A stretch of DNA of 64,000 bases from Fasciolopsis buskii (Eukaryota > Platyhelminthes > Trematoda > Plagiorchiida > Fasciolidae): NCBI GenBank assembly GCA_008360955.1, contig LUCM01000101.1:343075-407074 (forward strand), in the 5' to 3' direction. The notes below the pieces were generated by a model, which worked only from the letters and a program-made list of their open reading frames with translations, was not told the DNA's origin and did not search any database. A program made the translations under genes and the position numbers. This document shows positions 36,269 to 49,172 of the stretch, piece after piece (the stretch's first letter is position 1; every line of letters starts with the position of its first letter).

Positions 36269-39200
36269 TAAGATTAATTATTTGCCTATATCCGTAATTT
36301 TTAGTGAACATCCTTAACTTCATCAATACAATAAGTGAAAATGTTATTCACTTTTAAACAGAATTTAAAATCCACTGACTCACGTCCTATGCACAAATTG
36401 ACGCCACGATCAAGAGTCAAATTTTAAAACGCAATAGATGGTAATGGATAAACTGTAAGGGACTCCGACGAGACGGGAATGCCGCCACTTTTGTTGGTCT
36501 TCCCCCCTCGGTCAAAGTGAAAATGAAGTTAGAAATTTTGGATTAGTTTAATCCTTACGAAAATCACTGGGGTACGGTACTGTGTATACACAATTTTTAT
36601 CTTCTTCAAGATCTTGTCTTCAGATCACAAATCAGCCTCAGTCGAATGAGTCTGTGTCAGCAACTTAACTGACCACTGCTAGTGAATTGAGGATAACTTG
36701 TGTTCATTTTCAGACGGTGTATTCGGATACCTTCGGCTTGGGAAGGAAAGCATAAATAAGAGACTAATGAAAGCTGTTCTTCAAAGTAGTAATTTCCGTG
36801 TCAAAAATTTCCGACTGTCTGCTACGTCATCTATAATTCCGCTTTCAACTTTTTTGATGCATCCCGCTATTCTTCTTACTGGTCCAGATTCTCTGGTTTA
36901 AGTTTTCACGCGTTCCTCCGTATGATGGGTGGAGCACTTATGCATGTTAGTCACCCACACTCTGCATATTAGTGCAGCGTAAACAAAAGGTATCTAATCG
37001 TGGTCATGCGTAATACTCTTTTCCACGAATCGTCTGTTCCGGTTAGCTGCCTTACTCCACATCCACTTTGTATTATCTCTAGAACGTGGAAAATACCATA
37101 ACCATTTCTATGGAAACACATAGCGCAAGACGGGATGAATGCCGATAAGCGAAATTGTACAGTATACAGCAATTACTTCTTTCCAACATTTAGCCAAATA
37201 TGTATACACAATTTCAAAAACATTCAATGCTTTGTGCCCACGGAAATTGGCATAAACAAAATTTCTACTTCGAGAGGTTGATTGGGACCGGAAGCAAAGA
37301 CGACCTACTTCAACTTTTAAGATCTTCGGTATTTGCACATTGTTCTTCTCTCGCATAAGACAGACAAATGATTGTGGTAACGATGGCCGTTTTTCTTACC
37401 TCCGCTGGAAAGACAATTCACGTAAAGCGACCACCAATTCGGGACCCACTCGGGCAGTCAAGCCTAATAACAACTTTATTTGATTAGTTTCAAGCGCAAA
37501 TTTATTGTTTTTTTCCAACTTTTCTTTTCCATCTTTTTACTACTTGTTGGTTTTCATTATTTCACCACGTTCTTTTCCGGAATTTGTCCGAAGTAACTCA
37601 CTCCTCCGGGCAGATCATTTATAACCTGAATCCAAATGCAAAATGTATCTTTTAAATTTCATAAAGGGCTTTTTTATTTGCCTTTCGAGGACCTTATTGT
37701 GTCGAATTCATCTTACTGGTACACGAATTCGAATTTCCACTCAAATCTCACGAAATTCTAAATTCCCATTAGTGTCATCGGTCTCTAGCGCAGTCAAGAT
37801 AGTGGAATTGTTAAAAAAGCGGTACTAGTAATACCTCTTAAATATTAAAAACCTTCTTAACTGTCTCACCCATCGCATAATAAATCTAAAACACGTGAAT
37901 GCTACATTTTATAGGAAGCTATTCAATATGCTGGATGACAGACCTGGGGTGGCGAAACATATTTCACTATCAAACACATGCTCCCTATTTGCCGACTGTA
38001 CTTCCGAAGACTGTCATTTCATTAGATATAGTATCCGAAATTAGTAAAGTAAACTATTATTGCACGAAGTGGAGTGAAAAGCGTGAAGAAGCATGCCTAG
38101 AAAAACCCCAATCACAGAGCGAATAACAAGACAGTCGTTTTGAAGTATGCGTATCGTGTGATCATCCATTCAAGTATGTATACTTAATCAATTAGCTGAA
38201 ATCGTTTGTAGTATATCGGATCGCAGTTCTACCCCTGTCTCTCCGTATCTCACGTTGCCTTTCTCGGCATGTCCACACTAAACGACAGGTATTTCAGCCT
38301 GCGTGCAATCTGTTCAAAAAACTAGAAAAGCATGGAATTTTTCGGTTGAAAGTTTTCGCGATTTGTCATGGACGAAAGCTTGTAAACGATAACACATAAG
38401 CAGGAGCAAATGTAGGTGCTTGGAAATGTATAGCATTGGCTTCGAGAATTGCTCGTTTTCGAATTTCATTTCTTCTTATATCTCCCTTGCAAACAAACTT
38501 CCAGAAAATCCTTGCATCAAAGCATCTAAAGGACATACATACACTGCAGCAGTATAGATAAAAGAAGTCATAGTGAACGTAAAATGTTGTCCATGTCCGA
38601 AATTGGATTGATTATTGTAATTATTGAACTTTTAAGGGATTGAATGAGACCCATGAGTGTATAGTTTAGATAACACAATAAATCCTCACTACCTTCCAAA
38701 TTGTAACATTTTCACAAAATCCGTGGTTTTTTCACCTGTTGCTTAGCTAATCGTGCTTGTCATTTCCTGGGCATTCGCGCTCGCGGGTTTCGGAGGCAGC
38801 ATCTTCAACGAAAAAGTGACTATTGCCGTTGATGTATTTCCATTTGGTAAGAAACTGAGATAAGACATGAACAGTTCATTGTGAAAAACCGATTAACCAG
38901 AAACCATAGTTATTTGAATTACATTTGTAAATCTGCCTTCTATTTATTCCCGATTGCTGACGCTCGCCACTCATAAGTCAACAGTACAGTCGAATAATAC
39001 CTTTTCTCTGGAAAAACGAAAGATCGACCGCCCACATCCAACTTGGTTACTCACAAACGAAGCAGGATTCAGTATGACTGAGCAAACAGCCATGAGCAAG
39101 AGACCGCATTGTTAAGGAAATTGTGAAACTTTTGCCGGACAATCCCATTCTATATAAGATGACACAAATTTGCTAATGATGTCGTGATTTGGGAGGTGTG

Positions 39201-39891
39201 TTCCGTCTACAAAAAAAAGGGTCATGAACTCCTTTCGTTTTCTCTTTAGGCTAGAATGGATGATTAAATATCATAGTGGCACAAAAATAAAAAGCAGTGA
39301 GAATGCTACATCTTGAGCAAGACGTTGTTGATGCTTTGCGAACACCAGCATTATCGTATAGCAAGCAAATATTGAATTTTTTAACCAGCTGTTTCAATCC
39401 TTTTTTCTCCGAAATGTTTGAATTTCCGTCTGCCGTTTCATATTGCCACACTATGCCTAATAAATTTTTCACTCTGTTCAACCTCGGAAATCCCAGGCGA
39501 CCGCAAGAAACTCAAGTTGGAAAGCTATTTGCGACTCGGCAGAGCTCACGGGAGACTGTTTGCATAAAGCCCTGTTAGTGATAGAGATCATGGATTAAAA
39601 GCGACTTGAATGAAAACAAACCAGCCCAATGCAATTCATGTTCTCTAAAGAATTATGTACAAATAAATGGAACTTCTTTGACACGACACTTAAAAATAAT
39701 AACTTTATCATCTGCAGCATTTGTCCCTATGATCCAAATAAAATACAGGCATCTTGTGCTGACGTAAATATATTGTGTTCTTAAATCGCGGGCAATCATT
39801 TCCTGCCTGCCAGTCTATTCTATTATTTCATAAAGTTGACTTGGTTAATGCTTCCAGTGAACATAGAAATGAACTTCATTGGTTGTTTCAG
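36269..39891. other. No supported gene
   Basis: Short frames only (for example 36698-36901, 37643-37828, 37899-38126 and 39297-39578 on the plus strand). No RNA, repeat or element signature was seen. Confidence 0.4.
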
Positions 39892-40017
39892 AGGTTGGAT
39901 ATATCGAATCGTCTACTTGTCCCTGAATCAGAGTTTGACTGCACATTAGAAGCAAAGCGCATGATTCTCTGTGCCACCGGAAAAATTTGTGACCATAGTT
40001 ACGCGAATTTTGATTGA
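39892..40017 (+). CDS. Weak candidate exon, unknown product
   Basis: Acceptor CTTCATTGGTTGTTTCAG (AG at 39890-39891) opens directly onto a codon boundary. The frame RLDISNRLLVPESEFDCTLE continues with AKRMILCATGKI and ends at TGA 40015-40017. A weak donor-like ATTT|GTGACC occurs near the end. Composition is protein-like (mixed charged and hydrophobic), but no family is recognised. Confidence 0.2.
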   Translation, partial: RLDISNRLLVPESEFDCTLEAKRMILCATGKICDHSYANFD

Positions 40018-40386
40018 TCAGTATGTTCCAGCGTCGTCTGCTTGAAGCTACTGTTTATATTTGGAAAAAAATCTCCCAGAAAATTTGTGAGCACAGCTTC
40101 GGATAAGAGTATTCCGCGTGAACACATTGTGTATTCGTATATTTTAGATTCCCGGGCCAAATGAAACCTACAATTCCGTTCCAAATGAACTTAGAACATG
40201 CTACGTTTGCCTGGCAAAAAAACAAGACAAATGAAGGAGAAAAGAAAAAGTCGAATTGTTTGGTCAATTGTTATATTCTGATGAATTAGCCAAATGGTTG
40301 CACAGTTAATCATTGTGAAAACAGAATCGCCTCTGAGTCATTATCCTCAATCTACCTGAGTGATAGACGTGCAACCGAGGTGAATG

Positions 40387-40667
40387 CACACGCATATGTG
40401 GCTTACTGAATCTACTTGTCTCGAATTCCTCGCTCCTATTAATCCACCCGGTTGTCGTTCCTGTATCGATAGCCTTAGGCAGTTACTTTTCATCTACGGT
40501 GCTGTTACTACAAACTGCGCCGCTTGCTTACTGACAGCAAAATCAACTACAGCCATTCTACATTTCGCGAGCACATTTAATTACTTAGATTACCAACACA
40601 ATATCGATGAAGTAATTTCGAGAATATCGCATTATCCTCGCCCACTTACGTCGAACAGGCTATAAAA
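40387..40667 (+). CDS. Open frame with protein-like composition, unknown product
   Basis: An ATG frame of about 92 codons runs from 40387. After an N-terminal HTHMWLTESTCLEFLAPINP, a cysteine-containing helical stretch follows (CIDSLRQLLFIYGAVTTNCA) and an alanine/threonine-rich segment. The start context is weak (T at -3). No donor or acceptor pair could be assigned. It may be an exon whose boundaries I cannot see, or chance. Confidence 0.2.
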
Positions 40668-43600
40668 TAAGACTGCGGAATAATGATATGTCAGTACAAA
40701 TAGGATGAACGAAAAGTGAGTGACACTGTGATGATTCCGTGTAGTGGATGCCTAGGTATACCTGTGACTCATGTTTGCAGGTCGAAAGAGACACAATTTG
40801 ACAACTGGATCGTGGCGGATGCTTTAAATGTCTTTCTTGAGCAAATACGAAAAGATGAGGAGAAGGCAGTCTTGTGAAATGAGTACTATATATGAACAAC
40901 AAGTTGTCCCTTTCGAGCAAGGCTGTATTTAATCAACCAATATGAAAATTCATTCGCGTGGATTTTCATTGTAGTTCTTCTGGTACTTTCTGCGATGTCA
41001 GATTTTAGAGCAGAGCTTCTGAGTGTGATTCGATTTGCTGGATGAACCGTCATCAATGAATCGTTAAAGATGTGTTTCAAACAACTGAATCTAGTAAAAA
41101 GAATAGGAAAAATTTTTCCATACAAAAAAATAAGTTCTTTTTTTGGAAAATAGTCGTTCAGCCATCGTTCTTAAAAAGAAGGTAAGTGAATAAAATTTCA
41201 CTTCTTTGAGAATTATTTTTTTACCAACCAAGTCAGAACAAAGAGAGTAACTGAAAAAATCAGCGAAGAAATTAAAAAGATGCAGAATTTTTTCATAGAA
41301 TGATCAAGTACGGTCACGGCATTGAGCTGAATTTAGTTGGTTTACATGCCATCTGCACCCGATCAAAAGAGGCAGTGGAGACGACTGAGCTTGGCCATTA
41401 TCAAGCTGCGTCAGCCTGGGTTGAAAGAAGCTAATAGAGATTTTTTGAACATTTACAAACCGTGCATGAGCTCGTTTCGATAGTTGCATTGTCTCAAGAA
41501 ATCCGGATGGCAATGACCGCAACCAGCAGTATTAGTTCTTTCACGGTAAAAGTTGCAAAATAGAGTATTTGCGCCCTCTGGTCTGGCACTGTGACCACAG
41601 GGGTTATTCGGCCTATCAAAAAAGACCATTTGATTGTCATCTCCAGTTTGCATTTTCGGCCCTAAAAAACTAACCCCATGCTCATATCTTCCACTCATGT
41701 CCTGCCTAGGAATTTTCCTTTCTACTATTTAATGTTCTGAAGAAATAAAGCAATATGATGGATTTGGAGAAAACAAAAAATGATTTTTGGTCTAGTCCAT
41801 GCTGTACCACGTTTTCAAACTTATTGCTTACTTTGGGATTGCGTTTTTCGAAGCTTCATCACCGTAGACGCAATTCGAAGAAAATGCCAATTATATTACC
41901 ACATTCATTCGTCGGCGTGACATGAAACTTCCCAGTATATTTTAGGCTAAACGTCAACTTAATTCCGCCTGCTTTTCAGCAGTCGTTATCAATGAACAAG
42001 TATAACAAATAACTTTAGAATGTGAAGAGCTACGCGTAGATAATAAGGACACCATTGGTTGTTATTAGGTTCTTTGGGCTTTTTGATCTAAAATGAATAG
42101 ATCTGGACCTGCAATAGATCGCTTGTATGACCACAGAGGATAGTGCCTGCGGCATTTTCTGCCACAGTCATCAACAAATTTTTACTGAAATCTTAAAAAG
42201 ATCACGTGGTTTCTAACTGTCCGGCTATTACTACTAATTTCCACATAGTCAGGTATCTTGATCAACACCAGTGAACAAAATAATTCATTATTCGCGCAAG
42301 ACAACTTGTCTGAATTTCCCACAGGATGAAGGCAACTAGTCATAAACCGTAGTTTATGATTAAAATTGTGATGAAGCATGAAGTATATATGTATGAAGTA
42401 CACAAGGTATATACTGGGTATTTCTAAGGGAAATGGTTTACTTCAGTGCAAACGACTCCAAAGAACTGTTAGTAATAGCGCAGTTTTTTACGCGACTGCG
42501 ACGGGAAAACATTTTTTGTCATTGAGGTGGTAGTAAATTCGAAATTGTGGTAGCATTCGATCTCTTATTATTTGTCTGATAGCATCTCAGTGAAGATGAC
42601 CTGTGATTCAGCGTGTACTAATCAGAAGTGTAAATTTGTTTTTGAAAAATTTCTAGTTTCTTATATTCCATTTGGATCGGTCCGGCAACTGAATGTATTC
42701 CGTTGTCAGATGAGGATACTATGGAAGGAAATGTTTGGACCATTGCAAAAACTGTGGTGTTTTGGGGTTAACGAAATAAGTTAACTTTTTTGTCATGTGA
42801 TCCGTGAACGTCAGAAGATAGATTGCTTTTGAAATTTTGCCAATCCGTGTGATCCAATCCTGACAAACGAGCGTTAATTTATTAGCGATATGCACTTCGG
42901 CGCTGAGGCAAAAGTCACATCAATCACAAGATTGGTCATTCTGTGAGTGACGAGTTGGTGATGATTGAATCTAGTGATGGATGTTTGCTGCTTGATAAGT
43001 GCGAACTGAGTGTGAAACAACCGATAGGATAACAGAACCTAGGCAAAATGCAGTTCCAAGTTTATTTAGTCTTAATTTATTCAGCCACGAAAACATTGAA
43101 CTCACGTTACACTAAGTTGTGGAACACGTTTTTTCTATGCCGAAAGGAGAACAACTGACGAAATTGAATTGGTTATAAGGCATTGTCTAACTATATCCTG
43201 GAAGTTCACCCACAATTTGGAATAAAATTTTTCAGCAACGCTTTTGGAAGAGCAGCAAATATTTTCCTATCGCAAAACTTTCTTTTGGTCCTGTGGTTTA
43301 GATAGAATTAGAGAGTCTCAGGCTTTCGCTCAAAATGAAGAGAATTTGAAATACGTTGCGTGAAAGAAAAATGAGGGGTAATGTACCTTGGGTTTGCCGT
43401 AATTGTCTTTAGTCAGATAATATTTCTATGTGAAGTTTTAGATCTGAACAATCGTGTAAGTTTCTATTTCTTTGTTAAAACAAAATTTACCAGAGGAGAA
43501 AATAACAAATTTGGTGATATGTCAGCATTCTCATTGACCCTTGCCAATCTATCGTGTCAAAAATTGGAAAATTCAGAAGAAATCGGGTTAGTAAAAATGA

Positions 43601-44149
43601 TGGACAGATAACTAGTGAAAACTGAACAATTTTTCAGACTAAATTTAGATTCAAAACAAGCAAGTTGAGTTTAGTTGTAACCAGACCTAGAAGCAAAATG
43701 GTGTAACATAGGAAGGGTAGAATTTTTCGGAGGACTGTGTTCGCACTTTTTCCTAGATCCATTCTTCTGTTTGTCAGAACTAACTGGAATTTTGCGGCCG
43801 GGAAAGTCCTGACCAAGTCACATTGGTAGTACAAACCTGCAACGAGAACGGTAGATGTCAGAGAATATACCTAAATGGTTGGGGAAGTCGATGATTCAAA
43901 ACGCAACTGACCATTATCTCAACCTTTTTTTTGGTCGATCTATCCTCAAGCCCGTGTTGATAATAAAACGGAACAAAACTGATCCGATTTCTTTGTTCTA
44001 ATAGCTGTTGCGTCATACAGACCCTAAAAAACTTGCACTAGGCAAAGCAACGGAATTCATTTCACCCAATCTAATTCTGTGGGCTCAGACATTTCTGCTG
44101 ATCTGGGTCTAAGTTTAGTTTGCCCAGTTTTGCGTCGTTTTCAATAAAT
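40668..44149. other. No supported gene
   Basis: Short frames on both strands, including a 76-codon plus frame at 43381-43611 starting MYLGFAVIVFSQIIFLCEVL, which has a hydrophobic start but no supporting start or splice context. Confidence 0.4.
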
Positions 44150-44489
44150 ATCTCTCCATCACGCTTTTTTCCCAGAGCAATTCGATTGGTAACCAGTTTG
44201 TAAATATCCGGACCAAACGACGTAAGGAGTGTATCGAAAAATCGATGCGCCATGTATTGGTTTTTATTGTGAATGATATAATATTAATAACACAGCGTTG
44301 TTGGTAGATGTAATGCGCCAACGTTTCGACTACCGTGGGTAGTCTTTCTCAAGGCAAGTTTTACAATNTGATTGTAAAACTTGCCTTGAGAAAGACTACC
44401 CACGGTAGTCGAAACGTTGGCGCATTACATCTACCAACAACGCTGTGTTATTAATATTATATCATTCACAATAAAAATCTCTCCATCAC
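44150..44489 (+). mobile_element. Penelope-like insertion folded into a perfect 107-bp palindrome, exact TSD
   Basis: ATCTCTCCATCAC is present at 44150-44162 and again at 44477-44489, an exact target-site duplication. Inside it, 44163-44260 holds the unique part. On the minus strand this encodes MAHRFFDTLLTSFGPDIYKL and continues to ALGKK before the junction. Bases 44261-44367 and 44371-44477 are perfect reverse complements, separated only by NTG at 44368-44370. Each arm carries the PLE module TTGAGAAA + GACTACC-CAC-GGTAGTC + GAAACGTTGGCGC and ends in CACAATAAAAA. Because the duplication lies outside both arms, the palindrome was probably integrated as one piece. No reverse transcriptase remains. 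Confidence 0.78.
44368..44368. other. Ambiguous base N at the palindrome centre
   Basis: This is the only N in the window and it lies exactly between the two perfect arms. Polymerase or assembly trouble at a hairpin tip is the simplest explanation, so the true spacer length is uncertain. Confidence 0.95.
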
Positions 44490-44604
44490 ATTTACCGGGC
44501 GGATTTCTTGTAAACGTGAAACTGTTTTACTTGAGCGAGTAACGCGAAATAGTATCATTACTCGTAATATTTGTTTTCCTTTTGTTCTGATGTCTTGGAT
44601 ATAG

Positions 44605-44848
44605 AGAGAATATCATGCTTGAAATAAAACTTTCCGAAATCCAGTTCCTACCATGTCCATCGTATAACCTACTCATCATCTTCGTGGAACGTTTTGTTCA
44701 GTCCCGCTTGACGGATGATAACCAGATCCGGCTGAATTCCATCTCATTACTTTGTAAAGTGTACTTCTCGGATGGTGAATTTCTCTACCACCTGCTTGTG
44801 GAATTAGAGAAATTCGATTACACAACACTTAGTGCTTCCAACCAATAG
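44605..44848 (+). CDS. Candidate exon, helical, unknown product
   Basis: The tract TTTGTTTTCCTTTTGTTCTG and an AG at 44603-44604 precede an open frame; the in-frame stop just upstream (TGA at 44588-44590) lies on the intronic side. The frame reads ENIMLEIKLSEIQFLPCPSY, then FVERFVQSRLTDDNQIRLNS and SLLCKVYFSDGEFLYHLLVE. The alternation of hydrophobic and charged residues resembles ARM/HEAT-type helices. That is a composition-based impression, not a domain hit. A possible donor, GATG|GTGAAT, would end it at 44774; otherwise the frame closes at TAG 44846-44848. It starts only 115 bases right of the palindromic insertion. Confidence 0.3.
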
Positions 44849-47800
44849 AGACACTGCCAGTCACATTGCACGTAACAAGGAAAGGATTCATTTCATATGT
44901 GATAAAATCTTTTCCGTCTTGCTCGTTGTTTCTACACAACCACCCAGTTGTTGACAATTAGTGGTCTGATACTGACAGATCTTCATTTTCTTCACACATA
45001 ATACTTGCAGAATTAATGATTGACTATTTTTGACAATAATGTTAAGAAGTTCGGACGAATAGTGATTACTGAACAGTTTAGCACAAAGTTAATGGTTGTA
45101 CAAGTTGTACTGAATCGGATTATCTTCCCATTGAAAGCACAAAAGGTTCAATGTATATAGGCAATTAGGTAGAAACTGACATCAGAACGCAGGTTGTCAC
45201 GAATGTACCACGGTGAGTTTACGCATATCCGGTCGAATAACACACTTCGATTGATCTGCAGTTCATGTTCACCCTGGTTCGCTCCTGAGGTATAGCAGTG
45301 AGGCCCAAATGCAAAGCCCTTTTAAATTGGTTGACCAAGAAACGCTCAGCAGGAACAAAACAGAATGGCTCAGTGGATGCGTGTCGGCACTAAATAAACA
45401 GTAAGTAACTAACAGGCGGTATTTGCTCGGCTTTCAGGATGTTCCTCAGCTCCATGAACAAAAAACGCCTGCTTTACCTGGGATGGAATAAAAATTTACT
45501 GTTATTAATGATGCCTTGCTAGAAAGCAATACTAATCTTAAAATGACTGAATATTCCATGAACATGCTAGATATTCGACAGCTCGTGAAGGGACTGAACC
45601 GATAGACCTTCTCGATGCGACTAAAATCTGATCTAATCTTTGCCCTTTTTAGAATGTATGCCATCGATAATAACTTGGCATCTCCGAGCAAAATAATTCA
45701 TATCACCAGACACTAAAACTTTTCATATTTATCATTACATAAAGGTAACTTCGTAAGATTGTGACACCGGGTCGCAAACTTATTTTTTACTTTCCCAGCT
45801 CAAATTTGTACCGCAAACAACAATTACCGATATGGATTTGAAAAATATCGAACACGAAACTATCTTAGCAAAACCATTAAGTTTAGTTGATGGGGGGTTT
45901 GCGTTAATGGAGGCATCAAATGACTTGCGGTTCAGTGTGCCCAGTAAGTAAGATCACCAAGTGAAAGCAGTTTTTCAGGGAAATTCTAAACGATTTTCTC
46001 CTCCACATCAAGATCTGTTAGATTTTTATGCCAATTTTTAAGCCGGTACCAGTGGTAACCGAGATAGATGATGTTGAGAAGCTAGAGGCGTTAGACGAAC
46101 TTTCGTAAAACTATTTCTTTAGTCTATCTCCATCGTCTACTTCAACTTTTGGTACTAAAATAGTTTTTGCAAGTTCTTTCCAAGATTACAGATCAATAAG
46201 AACGGATTACCGAGCCGTCTGACAACAGAAATAAACGGTCAGTCTTCGAGTACTTCTTCAGTCCAGCTTGCTCCGCTATCACTATTGTGGCGACACGTTC
46301 ACGCAAGTCGAAATTACCTCCTCTACAGATACATCTACACGATAGCGATTTGTCAACGAAATGCCAGATTTCCTACCACTGAAACGAAAACTGCTTTGCA
46401 CCGTTGTTTTCTTTATAAAATTTCAGCTATTTAGCTTATCTATAAGAATAAACGGAGGAATGCACTTGTGCGAATTTTGTTTTTGAAAAATCCAGCCGGA
46501 AGTTTTATCTCTACGTTATCGTGCCAGTTCTATCGTTTAGTTTCAAAGGATGGAAATGCGAGTTTGAGTATACCGTAACGGGTTTCAGCGTTCCGATGAC
46601 ATACTGTCAAGCAGAATAAAATCCCAAACTTCAGTGATAGTTCTGCCTTTTAAAATTCACATCTTTTCTTTACTGCCTGCAAAGAGCCAACTGGAACGGT
46701 GGAAGACGTGACTGTCAGAGATAATTTTCTTGTTGACTTGTCGCAGTTGATTCCGTTGAGTCTAATGCTCCATTTTCGTTGGGGATTTCTGAATGGATTT
46801 TTATTAGTCATCGCAAAGATTATTTGAAACCGAAATGATTTTTATTCACTGTCGGTTATGCGCGTAAATCCGCGGTACATTAATTTCCATCTCCCACTAG
46901 AGCTTGTGCTTATGCGGACTGCTTTATGGCCGGGAAAGAGTAAACATCTTAACCTGCTTTCATTTCGGTGAGTCATCCACAAAGCAACAAAAGGAATGTC
47001 AAGTATATTTGCTCTTCTGAAGCTTTTATCTGTCCGTTTCTGGTCACAATGCATTGGCATGTTGCATTACTTGTAGTATTTTTAATATCTCCAGTATTTT
47101 TTATTTGTCCCACACTTGTCTAATAAATTAAGCAGCATTCAGAATGTAGGCTACAGTCGTTTTCCGATCAACGATCGGGAGACTGGGAACACATATTCTT
47201 GTTTAGATTACTGGTCAAGATGGTCTTAGAGAAAATTCAGTGGAAATATACTTAGTGAAGTAATCGCTAAACTTGAGTCTTTTTGTAAAATAGTCGACTT
47301 TCCCATTAGGGAAATACTCAGGATCACCTAAAACATAGAAACCGTTCAAAATACAAAGGTAGTACTCTGTGGGTGAAATCTGCCTGGTGATAGATAGGTG
47401 CGACTAGCACCACACGCACTGGATAATCGTTCATTCTGGTTATATTTCAAACTAATCCACAGTAGTATAATGAGAATTTTTATTGTGTTTAATGGAATGC
47501 AAATGACCACGGTGGCAAAGTGACTGCTTCAGAGCTCTTTATTTTATATACACTATTACCAACCTGGTTGAGAACACTATAAATGACTCATAGTACCACT
47601 TGTCAATGTTTTCAGCCCTCTTTTCTTTATTCTCTGTGTTAAGGCTTAACTGTTGGACATAGGGCAATGTCTCCGCCACCAACATTGAACAAATTCGATT
47701 ATCGAACCCAGCCATCAGCTGGTGGTTTTCTTCCTGAAATCTGTCACACTTTTCAAATTTTGCTGAAAACCCTGGGAAGACAAATCAGTTTCAGTAAAAT

Positions 47801-48854
47801 ATTGATGCGTACACTTTGAAACACGTATGCCATGAACAGATAGGTTATTTCAAACTCTCCAATCGATTGAATTTTTCCAGTCATTTGTTTTGAAGTGAGC
47901 TACAGCAAATGGGGTGATGCACAAACTTGACAGACAACCCCGAATGCTCCCTGGGGGATTTTGGCATCCACAATGAGCATTATCTCTGAAATGATCAGGT
48001 ACCCCACAGCGCTTGTATGGGAAATTGTTTACCAGCTATGGATCACAGAAACTTGGCAAACGTCGTTAACAAGACTGTCGGTTGAGTTGACCGACGTGAT
48101 TTCAGCTGCCAAATTTGCAACTTCAAAACAACGAACTTTCACAACCAGTTGTACCCCGAGAAGGTTGTGACCTCAACTTACGAGTGTCTTCGAAAGCGCA
48201 CCGTGCTTCACCATCCCAACAAATGACAACAAGGAAGTCAGAGCTGTACGTCCGCAATCGTTTTAGTCCGTGTGAATCTCATAGGCACTGAAAAGCCCAA
48301 GGTCTTTTTCAAATATCCTTGTTGGCACCTTGACCTACCTACAACCAGACGCTTTGGAATGTCACGATTGGTGACTGGGCCCCAGGCTTTTGCCGCTGAG
48401 ACGGCTTGAAATCTTTCTAATCACGCGTAGTAGCCTAAGAGATTTGAATGGAATAAAAGCTACCGGTGTTCTGGGAAACATCCCAACAGCTTTCTGTTGT
48501 CCCGGCATCGGGAAGTCAGCCGGCTGGAAAATGTCTTCCATGTCTGCTTTGGTTTAGCAATTTAAGCAGTTGTGACTGTTTCAGTGCATTTGAAAAAATT
48601 GATAGAGAACGAAAGTCCGTATTGTTTTTTTAGTTTCTTATCTATGTTAATCGTAAATTTTAAAGATTTAAGGTGATAATATTTATTACAAGGCGTTTTA
48701 GTTACTTTTCCAAATTGGTTCATTTTCATAAAGCCGGAGTTTTACCAGAAAAACGGAAACTAACGAGCATCTGGACATTACTGGTAGTGCATTAGATTTT
48801 TGTACAATTGAAAATCCGCTTACTAACCGTTTATCGAAAAGTTCACACTGCTAG
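44849..48854. other. No supported gene
   Basis: Short frames (45446-45691 minus, 46842-47060 minus, 47961-48170 plus) carry no recognisable content. No repeats were traced. Confidence 0.4.
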
Positions 48855-48915
48855 TTGAATTCGAACTTGCTATCCTCTGCTTACAGGGCACACGCTATAC
48901 CTCTGATTTACCATG
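48855..48915 (-). repeat. tRNA-derived fossil, minus strand
   Basis: On the minus strand TCAGAGGTATAGCGTGTGCC is followed by an anticodon-arm-like CTGTAAGCAG and then AAGTTCGAATTC (48868-48857), close to a B-box. The order and spacing are those of a tRNA, but the A-box is eroded and no acceptor stem closes. Probably the head of an old tRNA-derived SINE distinct from the 30-31 kb family. Confidence 0.42.
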
Positions 48916-49172
48916 GAAACACCCTAGAATGCAATCTACGTAAGCGGACATTCAGTACTGCAGTGACACAGGAAGCAACTAGGTTTTAGTCACTGGATAA
49001 GTTTCGTCGGTCATATGCCAGTGGGAAGGAAAAGCAGAACTAAACAGGATCCAAGAGACATTTTAGTAAATCTTCGGTTATTTTGATTTGGCTCCAAAAT
49101 GTATAGCGTGTAAGTGGATTTCCCACTCTACATAGTATATGGCTGCTGGCACCACCTCAAAACATTTGAAGG

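Noticed and set aside
44071..44321. Minus frames of 60-68 codons through the palindromic insertion
   Set aside because: They cross the target-site duplication, so their ends are host DNA. Only the MAHRFFDTLLTS start is element-derived.
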